The position numbers and the translations under genes were made by a program. Below are positions 1 through 6,025 of a stretch of 6,025 bases of DNA, one piece after another. The notes beneath the pieces were generated by a model, which had not been told where the DNA came from, did not search any database, and saw nothing but the letters and a program-made list of their open reading frames with translations. Location: NCBI GenBank assembly GCA_947303905.1, contig CAMYZR010000105.1, positions 1 through 6,025 on the forward strand, read 5' to 3'. This DNA is from an uncultured Atopobiaceae bacterium (GTDB lineage: Bacteria > Actinomycetota > Coriobacteriia > Coriobacteriales > Atopobiaceae). Numbering within the stretch: position 1 is the stretch's first letter; each line of letters opens with the position of its first letter.

Positions 1-238
1 GCATGATGGGGTTCATGGCCGACACGGGCTCGATGCCTGCGGCCTCGGCCTGCATCACCTGCGCCCGGCCGATCTCCAGGCCCTCTGCCGTGATGGCCGA
101 GTTGAGCGCCATGTTCTGCGATTTGAAGGGAGCGACGCGCAGCCCGTCTTGCGCCAGCACGCGGCAGAGACCAGCGACGAGCAGGCTCTTGCCCACGCCA
201 GACATCGTGCCCTGCACCATGAGTGCCTTGGCTGCCAT
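1..238 (-). CDS. cbiP: Cobyric acid synthase CbiP/CobQ, N-terminal part (cut by window edge)
   Basis: This is the start of the glutamine-dependent amidotransferase that amidates the b, d, e and g side chains of adenosylcobyrinic acid a,c-diamide to give adenosylcobyric acid, using ATP and four glutamines in the cytoplasm. Only 79 codons are present and the frame runs open off the left edge. Visible motifs are the P-loop GTMSGVGKS (residues 10-18), PFKSQNM (37-43), ALNS (44-47), EIGRAQ (55-60), QAEAAG (63-68) and MNP (75-77), all typical of the N-terminal ATP-binding domain of this family. The family is usually near 500 residues, so the glutamine amidotransferase half lies outside the window. 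The ATG overlaps the cobD stop by one base (TGATG) and follows a strong Shine-Dalgarno sequence. The P-loop has Gly where many relatives have Asp or another residue, a small variation. CbiA is the closest alternative family, but PFKSQNM and QAEAAG point to CbiP. Confidence 0.97.
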   Translation of the reverse strand, partial: MAAKALMVQGTMSGVGKSLLVAGLCRVLAQDGLRVAPFKSQNMALNSAITAEGLEIGRAQVMQAEAAGIEPVSAMNPIM

Positions 239-1266
239 CAGAGCACCTCCTTGAGTGCTGCCACGAGCAGGTCGTTTTGCTCTGGTATGCGAACTACCAC
301 ACGGTACCACCCAGGCCCGAGCCCTACGAAGTTGTCGCACGCCCTCACCATCACGCCCTGGGCAAGCAGTGCCTGTCCCAAGCCCACGGGTCCGCAAAAG
401 AGCAGGTAGTTTGCGTCAGAAGGGACTACGCGCAGACCGAGGGACCCAAGGGACTGCGCCAGCCGCCCGCGCTCGCGGCGTACGAGCGCACGGCTTCGCT
501 CCAGATGGTCCCCCTCCCCTGCGCAAGCCACGCCAGCCACCTGTGCCGGCACCGAGACCGCCCAGGTCTGCCCCGCCTCGCGCAGCCTGTCTGTAAGCGC
601 GCCGTCCGCACAGAGCGCATAGCCCAGCCGGAGTCCCGCCAGGCAGAAGGACTTGGTGAGCGCCTTGATTATCACCAGATTGGGATGTGTCGCGAGCAGG
701 TCGTTCGAGCCGACCCCATCGGAGAGGTCCACGAAGCACTCGTCGAGGGCAACCACCGCACCCACGTCCGTCGCGCGCGCAAGGAGCAGCTCGAGGGTCG
801 CCCGGTCGAGGCACCGGCCGGTCGGATTGTTGGGATTGGCGAGAAACACGAGGTCAACGCCTTGCTCGATGGATCCGGCCGCGTCCTTGTCGAGGGCAAA
901 GTCGTCCTGCTCGCGCAGAAGCACCACGCGCGGCTCTATCCCCAGGTGCGCAAGGGCCTGCTCGTAGCCACCGTAGCAGGGAGCGAACACGATCGCCTGG
1001 CGCGGGCGAACCACCATGCAAAGGCGCTCGATCGCATCGGTCGCCCCGGCGCAAGGCACCACCCACGCCTCGTCTACCTGCTCAAAGCCAGCAAGGGCGC
1101 CCACGAGCTCACGCGCATGCGGGTCGGGGTAGGACTCACAGGCATCGACCGATGCGAGCAGCGCCTCTCGCGCCGCCTTCGGCATGCCCAGGGGGTTCAG
1201 GCTGGCAGAGAAGTCGAGCACCCCTGGATGGGAATAGACGTCTCCCCCGTGCTCGAAGCGATCCAC
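238..1266 (-). CDS. cobD: Threonine-phosphate decarboxylase (CobD; PLP-dependent, aminotransferase fold)
   Basis: This 342-residue fold-type I PLP enzyme probably decarboxylates L-threonine O-3-phosphate to (R)-1-amino-2-propanol O-phosphate, the linker that CbiB joins to cobyric acid. Motifs seen are DFSASLNPLG (18-27), NPNNPTG (144-150), DECFVDL (175-181, with the Asp that contacts the pyridine nitrogen), KALTKSF (201-207, with Lys205 as the expected Schiff-base lysine), GLRLGY (211-216) and a late Arg326 likely to bind the substrate carboxylate. The start is GTG: it lies one base after the cbiB stop (TAG-C-GTG) and 7 nt after GGAGG. The frame stays open about 300 nt further upstream, but that stretch lies inside cbiB and has no family resemblance. 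There is no Cys-rich C-terminal extension as found in some archaeal CobD proteins. Histidinol-phosphate aminotransferase (HisC) is a related fold, but the motifs and the position between cbiB and cbiP favour CobD. In Pseudomonas naming this gene is cobC. Confidence 0.95.
   Translation of the reverse strand: MDRFEHGGDVYSHPGVLDFSASLNPLGMPKAAREALLASVDACESYPDPHARELVGALAGFEQVDEAWVVPCAGATDAIERLCMVVRPRQAIVFAPCYGGYEQALAHLGIEPRVVLLREQDDFALDKDAAGSIEQGVDLVFLANPNNPTGRCLDRATLELLLARATDVGAVVALDECFVDLSDGVGSNDLLATHPNLVIIKALTKSFCLAGLRLGYALCADGALTDRLREAGQTWAVSVPAQVAGVACAGEGDHLERSRALVRRERGRLAQSLGSLGLRVVPSDANYLLFCGPVGLGQALLAQGVMVRACDNFVGLGPGWYRVVVRIPEQNDLLVAALKEVL
244..252 (-). promoter_or_regulatory. Ribosome binding site for cbiP
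   Basis: The minus strand reads AAGGAGGTG, close to a full anti-Shine-Dalgarno match, with GGAGG ending 7 nt before the cbiP ATG. It lies within the last codons of cobD (Lys-Glu-Val-Leu-stop) and supports the ATG that overlaps the cobD stop. Confidence 0.85.
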
Positions 1267-1267
1267 G

Positions 1268-2242
1268 CTACCACCTCCCCAAAGCCTTGCGCACAAGGAT
1301 ACCCAGGGCGACGGAGAGCAGCAGAGCCGCAACCGATGTCGCCGTAAGGAGGCGGTTGGAGCGCACGATGTCCTCGGGCTCGATCGGCCTCGTTGGGTCC
1401 CCGATGGTCGGCTTGTCGTGCAGCACGCCAAAATAGCTGGCAGGTCCAGCAAGCTGCACGCCAAGCGCGCCCGCGCAGGCCGCCTCGGGATGGGCCGAGT
1501 TTGGCGACGCGTGGCGCAGGCGGTCACGCAGGAAGATGCTCCAGGCGCCGCGACCATCCAGGCCAACCAACGGGGCCACCAGGCACATGAGCGCGCCCGT
1601 CAGGCGCGCGGGGATCCAGTTGAGCACGTCATCGAGCTTTGCCGCAGCTGTGCCAAAGTACCGATAGCGGTCGTTCACGTAACCCACCATGGAATCCATG
1701 GTGTTGACGGCCTTGTAGAGCACGCCTGCAGGCGCGCCACCGAGCGCCATGAACAGAAGCGGGGCCACGACCCCGTCGGAGGTGTTCTCCGCCACGGTCT
1801 CCACGGCCGCACGCGTCACGCCCGCCTCGTCCAGCTGCGCCGTGTCACGTCCTACGATCATCGAGACGGCCGTGCGCGCGGCAGCCAGACCATCGTTCCG
1901 CAGAGCGTCGTAGACGCGGCCCGCCTCGATGCGCAGCTGCTTGGCCGCGATCATCTGATAGCAGACGAAGCTCTCCACCACAAACGCGAGCGAGGGCGAG
2001 ACGAGCCCGGCAAGCCAAAGTGCCAGAGCCGACGCCCCGCAGGAGGTGCCAGCGACCACCGCCACCAGCACGGCTCCCGCGACGCGCTCGCCTTTCGGCG
2101 TGGAGGGGAAGATCGCGCGCAGCACCCGTTCGGTCCACGCGATGAGGTTGCCGATCAACCTGATGATGTGCGGCATGGCATAGGGGTCGCCAAAGAGGGC
2201 ATCCAACGCGAAGCCGCAGACCAGGGCAGCCACGTGAATCAT
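1268..2242 (-). CDS. cbiB: Adenosylcobinamide-phosphate synthase CbiB (integral membrane protein)
   Basis: This 324-residue membrane protein condenses adenosylcobyric acid with (R)-1-amino-2-propanol O-phosphate, the product of the next gene, to give adenosylcobinamide phosphate. Family signatures are DALFGDP (14-20), VETVAENTSDG (147-157), KAVNTMDSMVGY (177-188), KLDDVLNWIPARLTG (202-216) and SPNSAHPEAA (246-255). Hydrophobic stretches near 1-17, 53-80, 158-176, 212-228 and 299-317 are likely membrane segments. The length is normal for the family. The ATG overlaps the cbiA stop in a 4-nt ATGA. The frame is open 13 codons further upstream, but that would run deeper into cbiA, and the protein from this ATG begins as relatives do. 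No strong Shine-Dalgarno sequence precedes it, so translation is probably coupled to termination of cbiA. The motif near residue 24 reads PHIIRLIG, where many relatives have His-Pro. In Pseudomonas naming this gene is cobD, so care is needed with symbols. Confidence 0.97.
   Translation of the reverse strand: MIHVAALVCGFALDALFGDPYAMPHIIRLIGNLIAWTERVLRAIFPSTPKGERVAGAVLVAVVAGTSCGASALALWLAGLVSPSLAFVVESFVCYQMIAAKQLRIEAGRVYDALRNDGLAAARTAVSMIVGRDTAQLDEAGVTRAAVETVAENTSDGVVAPLLFMALGGAPAGVLYKAVNTMDSMVGYVNDRYRYFGTAAAKLDDVLNWIPARLTGALMCLVAPLVGLDGRGAWSIFLRDRLRHASPNSAHPEAACAGALGVQLAGPASYFGVLHDKPTIGDPTRPIEPEDIVRSNRLLTATSVAALLLSVALGILVRKALGRW
1271..1280 (-). promoter_or_regulatory. Ribosome binding site that sets the cobD GTG start
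   Basis: The minus strand reads GGGGAGGTGG inside the last codons of cbiB (Gly-Arg-Trp-stop), with GGAGG 7 nt before GTG. It is the main reason for choosing the GTG at 1266 over in-frame starts further upstream. Confidence 0.85.
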
Positions 2243-3624
2243 GGGCAGCCTGCCTTCCCGGCCAATCCAAAGGAGGCGCACGCATCAACGAAGCGCTTTG
2301 CCGCCTCTGGGCAGGAGGCCAGGTAAAGGTGCGGGTAGCCCGCGTAGAGCGTTGGGGTTGCCACGACGCACTCCCAACCACGCGAGCTCTGCGGCTTCTG
2401 CGCATGGAAGGCGTCGCCCGGCCGGTCGCTGTCCCAGTAGTGGAACTCATGGGCTGGCAGGCTCTGGCCAGCGTCAGCAAGAAGGCTCGCGCGCCGCGCG
2501 GTCAGGGTCACGTACCCAAAGCGTCCGAGCCGACCGAGCCCATAGCTCGTACCAGGCACTGCGCCCACCATGGGCCACGGCACCCCTTCGGCATCCAGGA
2601 GCGTCTCATGCAGATACATGAAGCCCCCGCACTCTGCGACGGTGGGCATGCCGGCGGATACGGCCTCCCTGACCTCCATGCGCAGACCCTCGTTTGACGA
2701 AAGGCGGGCCGCATGCAGCTCGGGATAGCCGCCACCCAAGTACAGGCCACAGGTGCCCGCAGGCAGGTGGCGGTCCTCCAGAGGCGAGAAGCGCACCAGA
2801 CGTGCACCGAGCCTCTCGAGAAGAGTCAGCGTGTCCTCGTAGTAGAAGTTGAAGGCCTCGTCGAAGGCCACGGCGATCACGGGAGAGCCTGCGCAGGGCT
2901 CGGGCAGCTCGCGCGGCCGATAGGCCAGCTCGGGAGCCGAATGCGCGAGCGCAAGCAGGCCGTCCACGTCGATGGTCTGCTCGAGCGCATCGGCTATCAG
3001 GTCCACCCGCCGGCCGAGGTCCGCTACCTCGCCAGCCGCGACCAATCCCAAGTGACGACTCTCAAGGACAGCACCTGCGAGCTCGGGCACGTAGCCCAAG
3101 ACCCGCACGCCCGTCTCTAGCTCGACCATCTCCTTCATCGTGGGGAAGTAGCCCTTTGACACGCGGCTCAGGATGACCCCCGCCACCTGCGAAGGCTCCC
3201 GGAAGCGCTTGAAGCCCGCCACCTCGGCGGCCACCGAGAGGGCTCTTCCTCGCGCGTCCACCACCAGCACGGCAGGCGTCTGGGTCACTCGCGCAAGGTC
3301 GTAGGCCGATGCGGCGTGGCCCTGGGAGATGCCGTCGTAATAGCCCATGGCTCCCTCGATGACCGTGATGTCGGCGGATTGCGCACCCTCCGCCACCAGC
3401 TCGCGCACCAGATCCCCTCCCGCAAAGAAGAGGTCGAGGTTGCGCGAGGGTATGCCCAGCACGTGCGTGTGCATCATCGGATCGAGGTAGTCGGGGCCAC
3501 ACTTGGCAGCCTGCACCTTGAGACCACGACGGACGAGCAGGCGCAGCAAGCCACAGGCAAGCGTGGTCTTTCCCACACCGCTCGCGGTGCCGGCGATCAG
3601 TATGCGTGGAGCCGCTACCTGCAT
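2239..3624 (-). CDS. cbiA: Cobyrinate a,c-diamide synthase CbiA
   Basis: This 461-residue cytoplasmic enzyme amidates the a and c acetate side chains of cobyrinic (or hydrogenobyrinic) acid, using glutamine and ATP. The N-terminal ATPase domain shows the P-loop GTASGVGKTT (12-21), GPDYLDP (43-49, with Asp45 and Asp48) and EGAMGYYDG (90-98). A central AFDEAFNFYYED (253-264) is typical of the family. The C-terminal class I glutamine amidotransferase domain has LGGGYPELHA (296-305), AECGGFMYL (330-338, with Cys332 as the likely nucleophile) and HEFHYWDS (392-399, with the likely catalytic His). Length matches the usual 450-460 residues. The ATG overlaps the end of cbiET by 10 nt and follows GAGGAG by 5 nt; the stop overlaps the cbiB start. 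The sequence alone does not say whether the natural substrate already holds cobalt (CbiA) or not (CobB). Presence of the nearby cbi-type genes makes CbiA the better label. Confidence 0.97.
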   Translation of the reverse strand: MQVAAPRILIAGTASGVGKTTLACGLLRLLVRRGLKVQAAKCGPDYLDPMMHTHVLGIPSRNLDLFFAGGDLVRELVAEGAQSADITVIEGAMGYYDGISQGHAASAYDLARVTQTPAVLVVDARGRALSVAAEVAGFKRFREPSQVAGVILSRVSKGYFPTMKEMVELETGVRVLGYVPELAGAVLESRHLGLVAAGEVADLGRRVDLIADALEQTIDVDGLLALAHSAPELAYRPRELPEPCAGSPVIAVAFDEAFNFYYEDTLTLLERLGARLVRFSPLEDRHLPAGTCGLYLGGGYPELHAARLSSNEGLRMEVREAVSAGMPTVAECGGFMYLHETLLDAEGVPWPMVGAVPGTSYGLGRLGRFGYVTLTARRASLLADAGQSLPAHEFHYWDSDRPGDAFHAQKPQSSRGWECVVATPTLYAGYPHLYLASCPEAAKRFVDACASFGLAGKAGCP

Positions 3625-4847
3625 GCCTGCTCCTCATCCTCCGCAGCACCCCTCGCCGTCACGAGGTACACGGGGTTTGCGGCTTGCATCAGGTGATAGT
3701 GCCCCATCTCGCGTGCCTTGGCGACACTCAGCTGAACGATGTCGACGTCGCTCAAGGGAAGCGAACGAACGCATGCGAGCGCGTCAGAGACGGTCTCCAA
3801 CGTGACGGCCGCAATGCACACGCGCGCGAGGGGATTCGCCGCAAGGGCTGCGGCCACGATCTCGGAAAGGACGCCCGAGGATCCCCCGACAAAGACGCAG
3901 TCGGGTGCGGGAAGCCCCGCGAGCGCATCGGGCGCCTCGCCCGTGACGATGTGCAGATTGGTGAGCCCATGCGCCTGGCGGTTGGCCTCGATGAGCTCGC
4001 ATGCCCGCTCAGCGCGCTCGATGGCAAACACCTGCCCCTCGCAGGCGGCCCGCGCCAGCTCGACACTCACCGAACCAGTGCCTGCGCCAACGTCCCACAC
4101 CGTGTCGTCGGGGCGCACGCGCAACTTGCACACGGCAAGCTCGCGCACCTCCTCCTTGGTCATGGGAACCTCGCCACGAACAAAGGTATCGTCGCGCAGA
4201 TGTGGCGCCCGCGCGCCGGGGACGATGGGCGTTTCGTTGAGCACGAGCATCACGGCCAGGCTCTCAAACGGACGACCCGCGAGCTCAAGGGCCGTGCCAG
4301 CGGTGATGCGCTCGTCTGCATACGACAGGCGCTCCCCCACCCATACGCGCACATGGCCCAGACCGCGCTCCACGAGCAGCGCGCAGAGCTCTCCCGCACG
4401 CACGGACCCGCCCGTGAGCACGAAGGTCTTGCCATGCGTCTGCACGGCGCCGGCCAGATTGTGCGCACGGCCGTGGGCAGACACCACGTACGCATCCTGC
4501 CAGGGACAGCGCAGGCGGGAGCAGAGGTACGAGAGCGACGAGACTCCCGGTACGACCTCCACGTCCAACCCTTCGAGCAGCGGGTACAGGCTCGTCGCAC
4601 CACTGTAGAAGCCGACGTCACCGCTCATGACCACGCTCGCCACAGCCTCAGGCGCCTCGCGCAGCTCTTCGGCGATGTGCGCGCCCGAAACCAGCGCAAC
4701 CATGCGCGCGTCGCTTTCGCCCAGCGCCTCGAGCAGACGCTTCGATCCGATAATCAGGTCGCTCTGGTCAATCGCCGAGCGCGCTGCCACCGTGAGCGTG
4801 TCCGGATTGCCCATGCCCATGCCGATGACGTAGACCTTAGAGACCAT
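3615..4847 (-). CDS. cbiET: Fused cobalt-precorrin-7 C5-methyltransferase / cobalt-precorrin-6B C15-methyltransferase (decarboxylating), CbiET (CobL-like)
   Basis: This 410-residue protein joins two SAM-dependent corrin methyltransferases. The CbiE domain (about 1-205) has the class III methyltransferase fold: VIGMGMGNPDTLT (7-19), MSGDVGFYSGA (74-84) and PGVSSLSYLCSRL (100-112). It methylates C5. The CbiT domain (about 215-397) begins at FVRGEVPMTKEEVR (222-235), has the Rossmann SAM motif WDVGAGTGSVSVE (251-263) and an acidic E277, then GEAPDAL (303-309) and FVGGSSG (319-325). It methylates C15 and removes the C12 acetate carboxyl. The fusion has the layout of CobL, whereas enteric bacteria encode separate CbiE and CbiT. 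The ATG lies within the last codons of cbiJ (11-nt overlap), 6 nt after GGAGG. The C-terminus is short and acidic (EDEEQACR), and part of it encodes the ribosome binding site for cbiA. No break or frameshift is visible between the domains. Confidence 0.97.
   Translation of the reverse strand: MVSKVYVIGMGMGNPDTLTVAARSAIDQSDLIIGSKRLLEALGESDARMVALVSGAHIAEELREAPEAVASVVMSGDVGFYSGATSLYPLLEGLDVEVVPGVSSLSYLCSRLRCPWQDAYVVSAHGRAHNLAGAVQTHGKTFVLTGGSVRAGELCALLVERGLGHVRVWVGERLSYADERITAGTALELAGRPFESLAVMLVLNETPIVPGARAPHLRDDTFVRGEVPMTKEEVRELAVCKLRVRPDDTVWDVGAGTGSVSVELARAACEGQVFAIERAERACELIEANRQAHGLTNLHIVTGEAPDALAGLPAPDCVFVGGSSGVLSEIVAAALAANPLARVCIAAVTLETVSDALACVRSLPLSDVDIVQLSVAKAREMGHYHLMQAANPVYLVTARGAAEDEEQACR
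3630..3642 (-). promoter_or_regulatory. Ribosome binding site for cbiA
   Basis: The minus strand reads GGAGGATGAGGAG across the last codons of cbiET, with the proximal GAGGAG 5 nt before the cbiA ATG. It supports the start inside the 10-nt overlap. Confidence 0.75.
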
Positions 4848-5601
4848 AGCGTTCCTCCAGGAGATGTTGTGCCTCGGACAAGAGCAGCCCAGGGCCCTCT
4901 TCCGGCCGCTCGATGACCATCAGGTCGACACCGCACGACCGTGCCGCCCGCACCTTCTCGTCAAACCCACCCGTGGGCCCAGAATCCTTGGTCACCAGAT
5001 GGGCAATGCCCAGCTCTTCGATCAGGGCGCGATTCATCTGCTCGGAGAAGGGCCCCTGCATGGCGATCACGTGACTCGCGGGGATGCCCAGCTCGCGCGT
5101 GCGCTCGAGCGAGGAGACCACCGGCAGCACGCGCACGTAGAGGCGCTCGACATAGTCGGGGATGAGCTCGGTGAAGGTGGCGAGGTCCTTGCTGCCCGTG
5201 GTGAGCAGTATGTTGCCCACGGTTCCCGCAAGCAGCCGAGCGGCCTCGGATGCGTCGGCGACCCCCGTCCACAACCCGTCGGCCCCGCGAGCGCCCTCGC
5301 GGACCACGCGCACCACGTCCACGCCATGGCGCTCGCCAAGGTTGGCGACGCTCTCGGAGATGTGCCGGGCGTAGGGATGCGTCGCGTCCACGATGCAGAC
5401 GAAGTCGTGCTCCTCCATCAGCTGGTCCTTCTGCTCGGTGGCAAGCGGCCCCTCCAACGTCTGCACGTGCGGCCCCCGCGCGATCAGACTGGCACCGTAG
5501 GCCGTCGCGGTACACGCCACGACGTCACAGGTGCCGCGCGCCGCCAGCCACTCGACCAGATGACGTCCCTCGGAGGTACCCCCGAACACGAGCACGTCCA
5601 T
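4837..5601 (-). CDS. cbiJ: Cobalt-precorrin-6A / precorrin-6A reductase CbiJ/CobK
   Basis: This 254-residue cytoplasmic enzyme reduces the C18-C19 double bond of (cobalt-)precorrin-6A to give precorrin-6B, using a nicotinamide cofactor. Its product is the substrate of the CbiT domain encoded by the next gene. Motifs in order are GGTSEGR (7-13, nucleotide binding), DATHPYA (72-78), TTGSKDL (134-140), RVLP (157-160), AMQGPFS (180-186), TKDSGPTGGFDEKV (204-217) and VIERP (229-233), all characteristic of the family, and the length is normal. The ATG lies one base after the cbiH stop (TAG-G-ATG), 8 nt after GGAGG. An in-frame ATG 21 nt upstream would overlap cbiH, has no Shine-Dalgarno sequence and would add MAREVPR before the usual N-terminus. 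NADH versus NADPH preference, which separates CbiJ from CobK, cannot be read from the sequence here. Confidence 0.96.
   Translation of the reverse strand: MDVLVFGGTSEGRHLVEWLAARGTCDVVACTATAYGASLIARGPHVQTLEGPLATEQKDQLMEEHDFVCIVDATHPYARHISESVANLGERHGVDVVRVVREGARGADGLWTGVADASEAARLLAGTVGNILLTTGSKDLATFTELIPDYVERLYVRVLPVVSSLERTRELGIPASHVIAMQGPFSEQMNRALIEELGIAHLVTKDSGPTGGFDEKVRAARSCGVDLMVIERPEEGPGLLLSEAQHLLEERYGL
4853..4858 (-). promoter_or_regulatory. Ribosome binding site for cbiET
   Basis: The minus strand reads GGAGGA within the last codons of cbiJ (Leu-Glu-Glu-Arg-Tyr), with GGAGG 6 nt before the cbiET ATG. Confidence 0.8.
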
Positions 5602-5602
5602 C

Positions 5603-6025
5603 CTAGGCACCTCCCTCGCCATAGCCGCGTGGCGTCACCATGCGCCCGTCAATCTCACGCGTCTGCGAGTTACCCACAAACACGCAGGTAAACATGTCTA
5701 CATGCGCATCACGCAGCTCGCCGAGCGTAAGGATGCGACACTCCTCGCCCTCTCTGCCGATGTTGCGGACGTAGCCGCAGACGGTCTCGGGCGAGCGATG
5801 GCCCAGCAGGATGTCGCAGGCGCGACGCAGGTGGTCGGGCCTGTGCCTTGACGCGGGATTGTAGAGGCTTATGCAGAAGTCCGCCTGCGCCGCAGCGGTG
5901 AGCCGCCTCTCAATGAGCTCCCAGGGCGTCATGAGGTCCGAGAGCGAGATGACGCACCAATCGTGCATGAGCGGCGCACCCAGCACCGCCGCACCGCCAT
6001 TGGCCGCCGACACGCCCGGGACGAT
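5603..6025 (-). CDS. cbiH: Precorrin-3B / cobalt-factor III C17-methyltransferase CbiH/CobJ, C-terminal part (cut by window edge)
   Basis: These are the last 140 residues of the SAM-dependent enzyme that methylates C17 and drives ring contraction on the way to (cobalt-)precorrin-4. The frame is open to the right edge. Motifs, counted from the edge, are IVPGVSAANGGAA (1-13), LGAPLMHDW (15-23), ISLSDLMTPW (26-35), SLYNPASRHRPDHL (53-66) and the C-terminal VGNSQT (117-122) followed by MVTPRGYGEGG (129-139). The LMHDW and SLSDLMTPW signatures distinguish it from other class III corrin methyltransferases. Relatives are usually about 240-250 residues, so roughly 100 N-terminal residues lie outside, and any fusion partner at the N-terminus (for example CbiG in some lineages) cannot be excluded. 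A GTG at 6013 is an internal Val codon within PGVSAAN, not a start. The stop is one base before the cbiJ ATG, and the last codons encode the cbiJ ribosome binding site. Confidence 0.96.
   Translation of the reverse strand: MVPGVSAANGGAAVLGAPLMHDWCVISLSDLMTPWELIERRLTAAAQADFCISLYNPASRHRPDHLRRACDILLGHRSPETVCGYVRNIGREGEECRILTLGELRDAHVDMFTCVFVGNSQTREIDGRMVTPRGYGEGGA
5608..5615 (-). promoter_or_regulatory. Ribosome binding site that sets the cbiJ start
   Basis: The minus strand reads GGGAGGTG inside the last codons of cbiH (Glu-Gly-Gly-Ala), with GGAGG 8 nt before the ATG at 5601. It favours this ATG over the in-frame ATG at 5622, which would include the site within its own coding sequence. Confidence 0.8.

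Noticed and set aside
238..1266. Reading the aminotransferase-like gene as hisC (histidinol-phosphate aminotransferase)
   Set aside because: The folds are related, but the sequence around the PLP lysine and the location inside a cobalamin operon between cbiB and cbiP fit CobD better.
223..1347. Long plus-strand open frame (374 codons) opposite cobD
   Set aside because: Its codons are in exact antiparallel register with cobD. In a high-GC gene the sense codons TTA, CTA and TCA are rare, so antisense stops are rare too. The translation is Arg/His-rich with no recognisable motif.
1267..1566. N-terminal extension of cobD from an upstream ATG
   Set aside because: It would overlap cbiB by about 300 nt, has a low-complexity Arg/Pro/Ser/Cys-rich sequence unlike CobD, and the GTG at 1266 has an excellent Shine-Dalgarno sequence and a normal family start.
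2243..2281. Alternative upstream ATG for cbiB adding 13 residues
   Set aside because: It lies deeper in cbiA and the extra residues (MRLLWIGREGRLP) do not resemble the family N-terminus. The ATGA overlap start is the natural one.
1418..2326. Plus-strand open frame opposite cbiB
   Set aside because: It is a codon-register shadow of cbiB, with no recognisable domain and no plausible ribosome binding site pattern shared with real genes.
4808..4826. Short CCCATG direct repeat near the cbiET start
   Set aside because: It encodes the Gly-Met-Gly-Met-Gly nucleotide-binding motif of the CbiE domain, so the repeat follows from the protein sequence.
3606..4916. Long plus-strand open frame (436 codons) opposite cbiET, longer than the real gene
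   Set aside because: It is in exact codon register with cbiET and is explained by the same wobble-position bias. No motif is visible, whereas cbiET has complete domain signatures.
4864..5691. Plus-strand open frame opposite cbiJ
   Set aside because: It is a codon-register shadow of cbiJ with a His/Gln/Arg-rich translation and no known motif.

Overview
The window is a high-GC segment of a cobalamin (vitamin B12) biosynthesis operon. It holds seven genes, all on the minus strand, so they are transcribed from the right edge to the left. Every gene is recognisable. In transcription order they are cbiH (cobJ; only the C-terminal part lies in the window), cbiJ (cobK), a fused cbiE-cbiT (cobL-like), cbiA (cobB-like), cbiB, cobD (threonine-phosphate decarboxylase; cobC in Pseudomonas naming) and cbiP (cobQ; only the first 79 codons lie in the window).

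There is no intergenic space. The six junctions are TAG-G-ATG (cbiH/cbiJ), an 11-nt overlap (cbiJ/cbiET), a 10-nt overlap (cbiET/cbiA), a 4-nt ATGA overlap (cbiA/cbiB), TAG-C-GTG (cbiB/cobD) and a 1-nt TGATG overlap (cobD/cbiP). At five junctions a good Shine-Dalgarno sequence lies inside the last codons of the preceding gene. The cbiA/cbiB junction is the exception. This layout implies one polycistronic mRNA with translational coupling.

The genes cover a continuous stretch of the pathway. CbiH contracts the ring and methylates C17. CbiJ reduces (cobalt-)precorrin-6A. CbiT and CbiE methylate C15 (with decarboxylation) and C5. CbiA amidates the a and c side chains, and CbiP the b, d, e and g side chains. 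CobD makes (R)-1-amino-2-propanol O-phosphate, and CbiB attaches it to the f side chain. All proteins appear full length with their key motifs, except the two cut by the window edges.

The organism is probably a high-GC bacterium. A Coriobacteriia-like or other anaerobic actinobacterium is a plausible guess from GC content, gene order and protein style, but this is not proven. No RNA gene, mobile element, CRISPR array, riboswitch, promoter or terminator was found. The operon promoter, and any cobalamin riboswitch, would lie beyond the right edge. I see no sign of a new biological system here. The long plus-strand open frames are codon-register shadows of the real genes.
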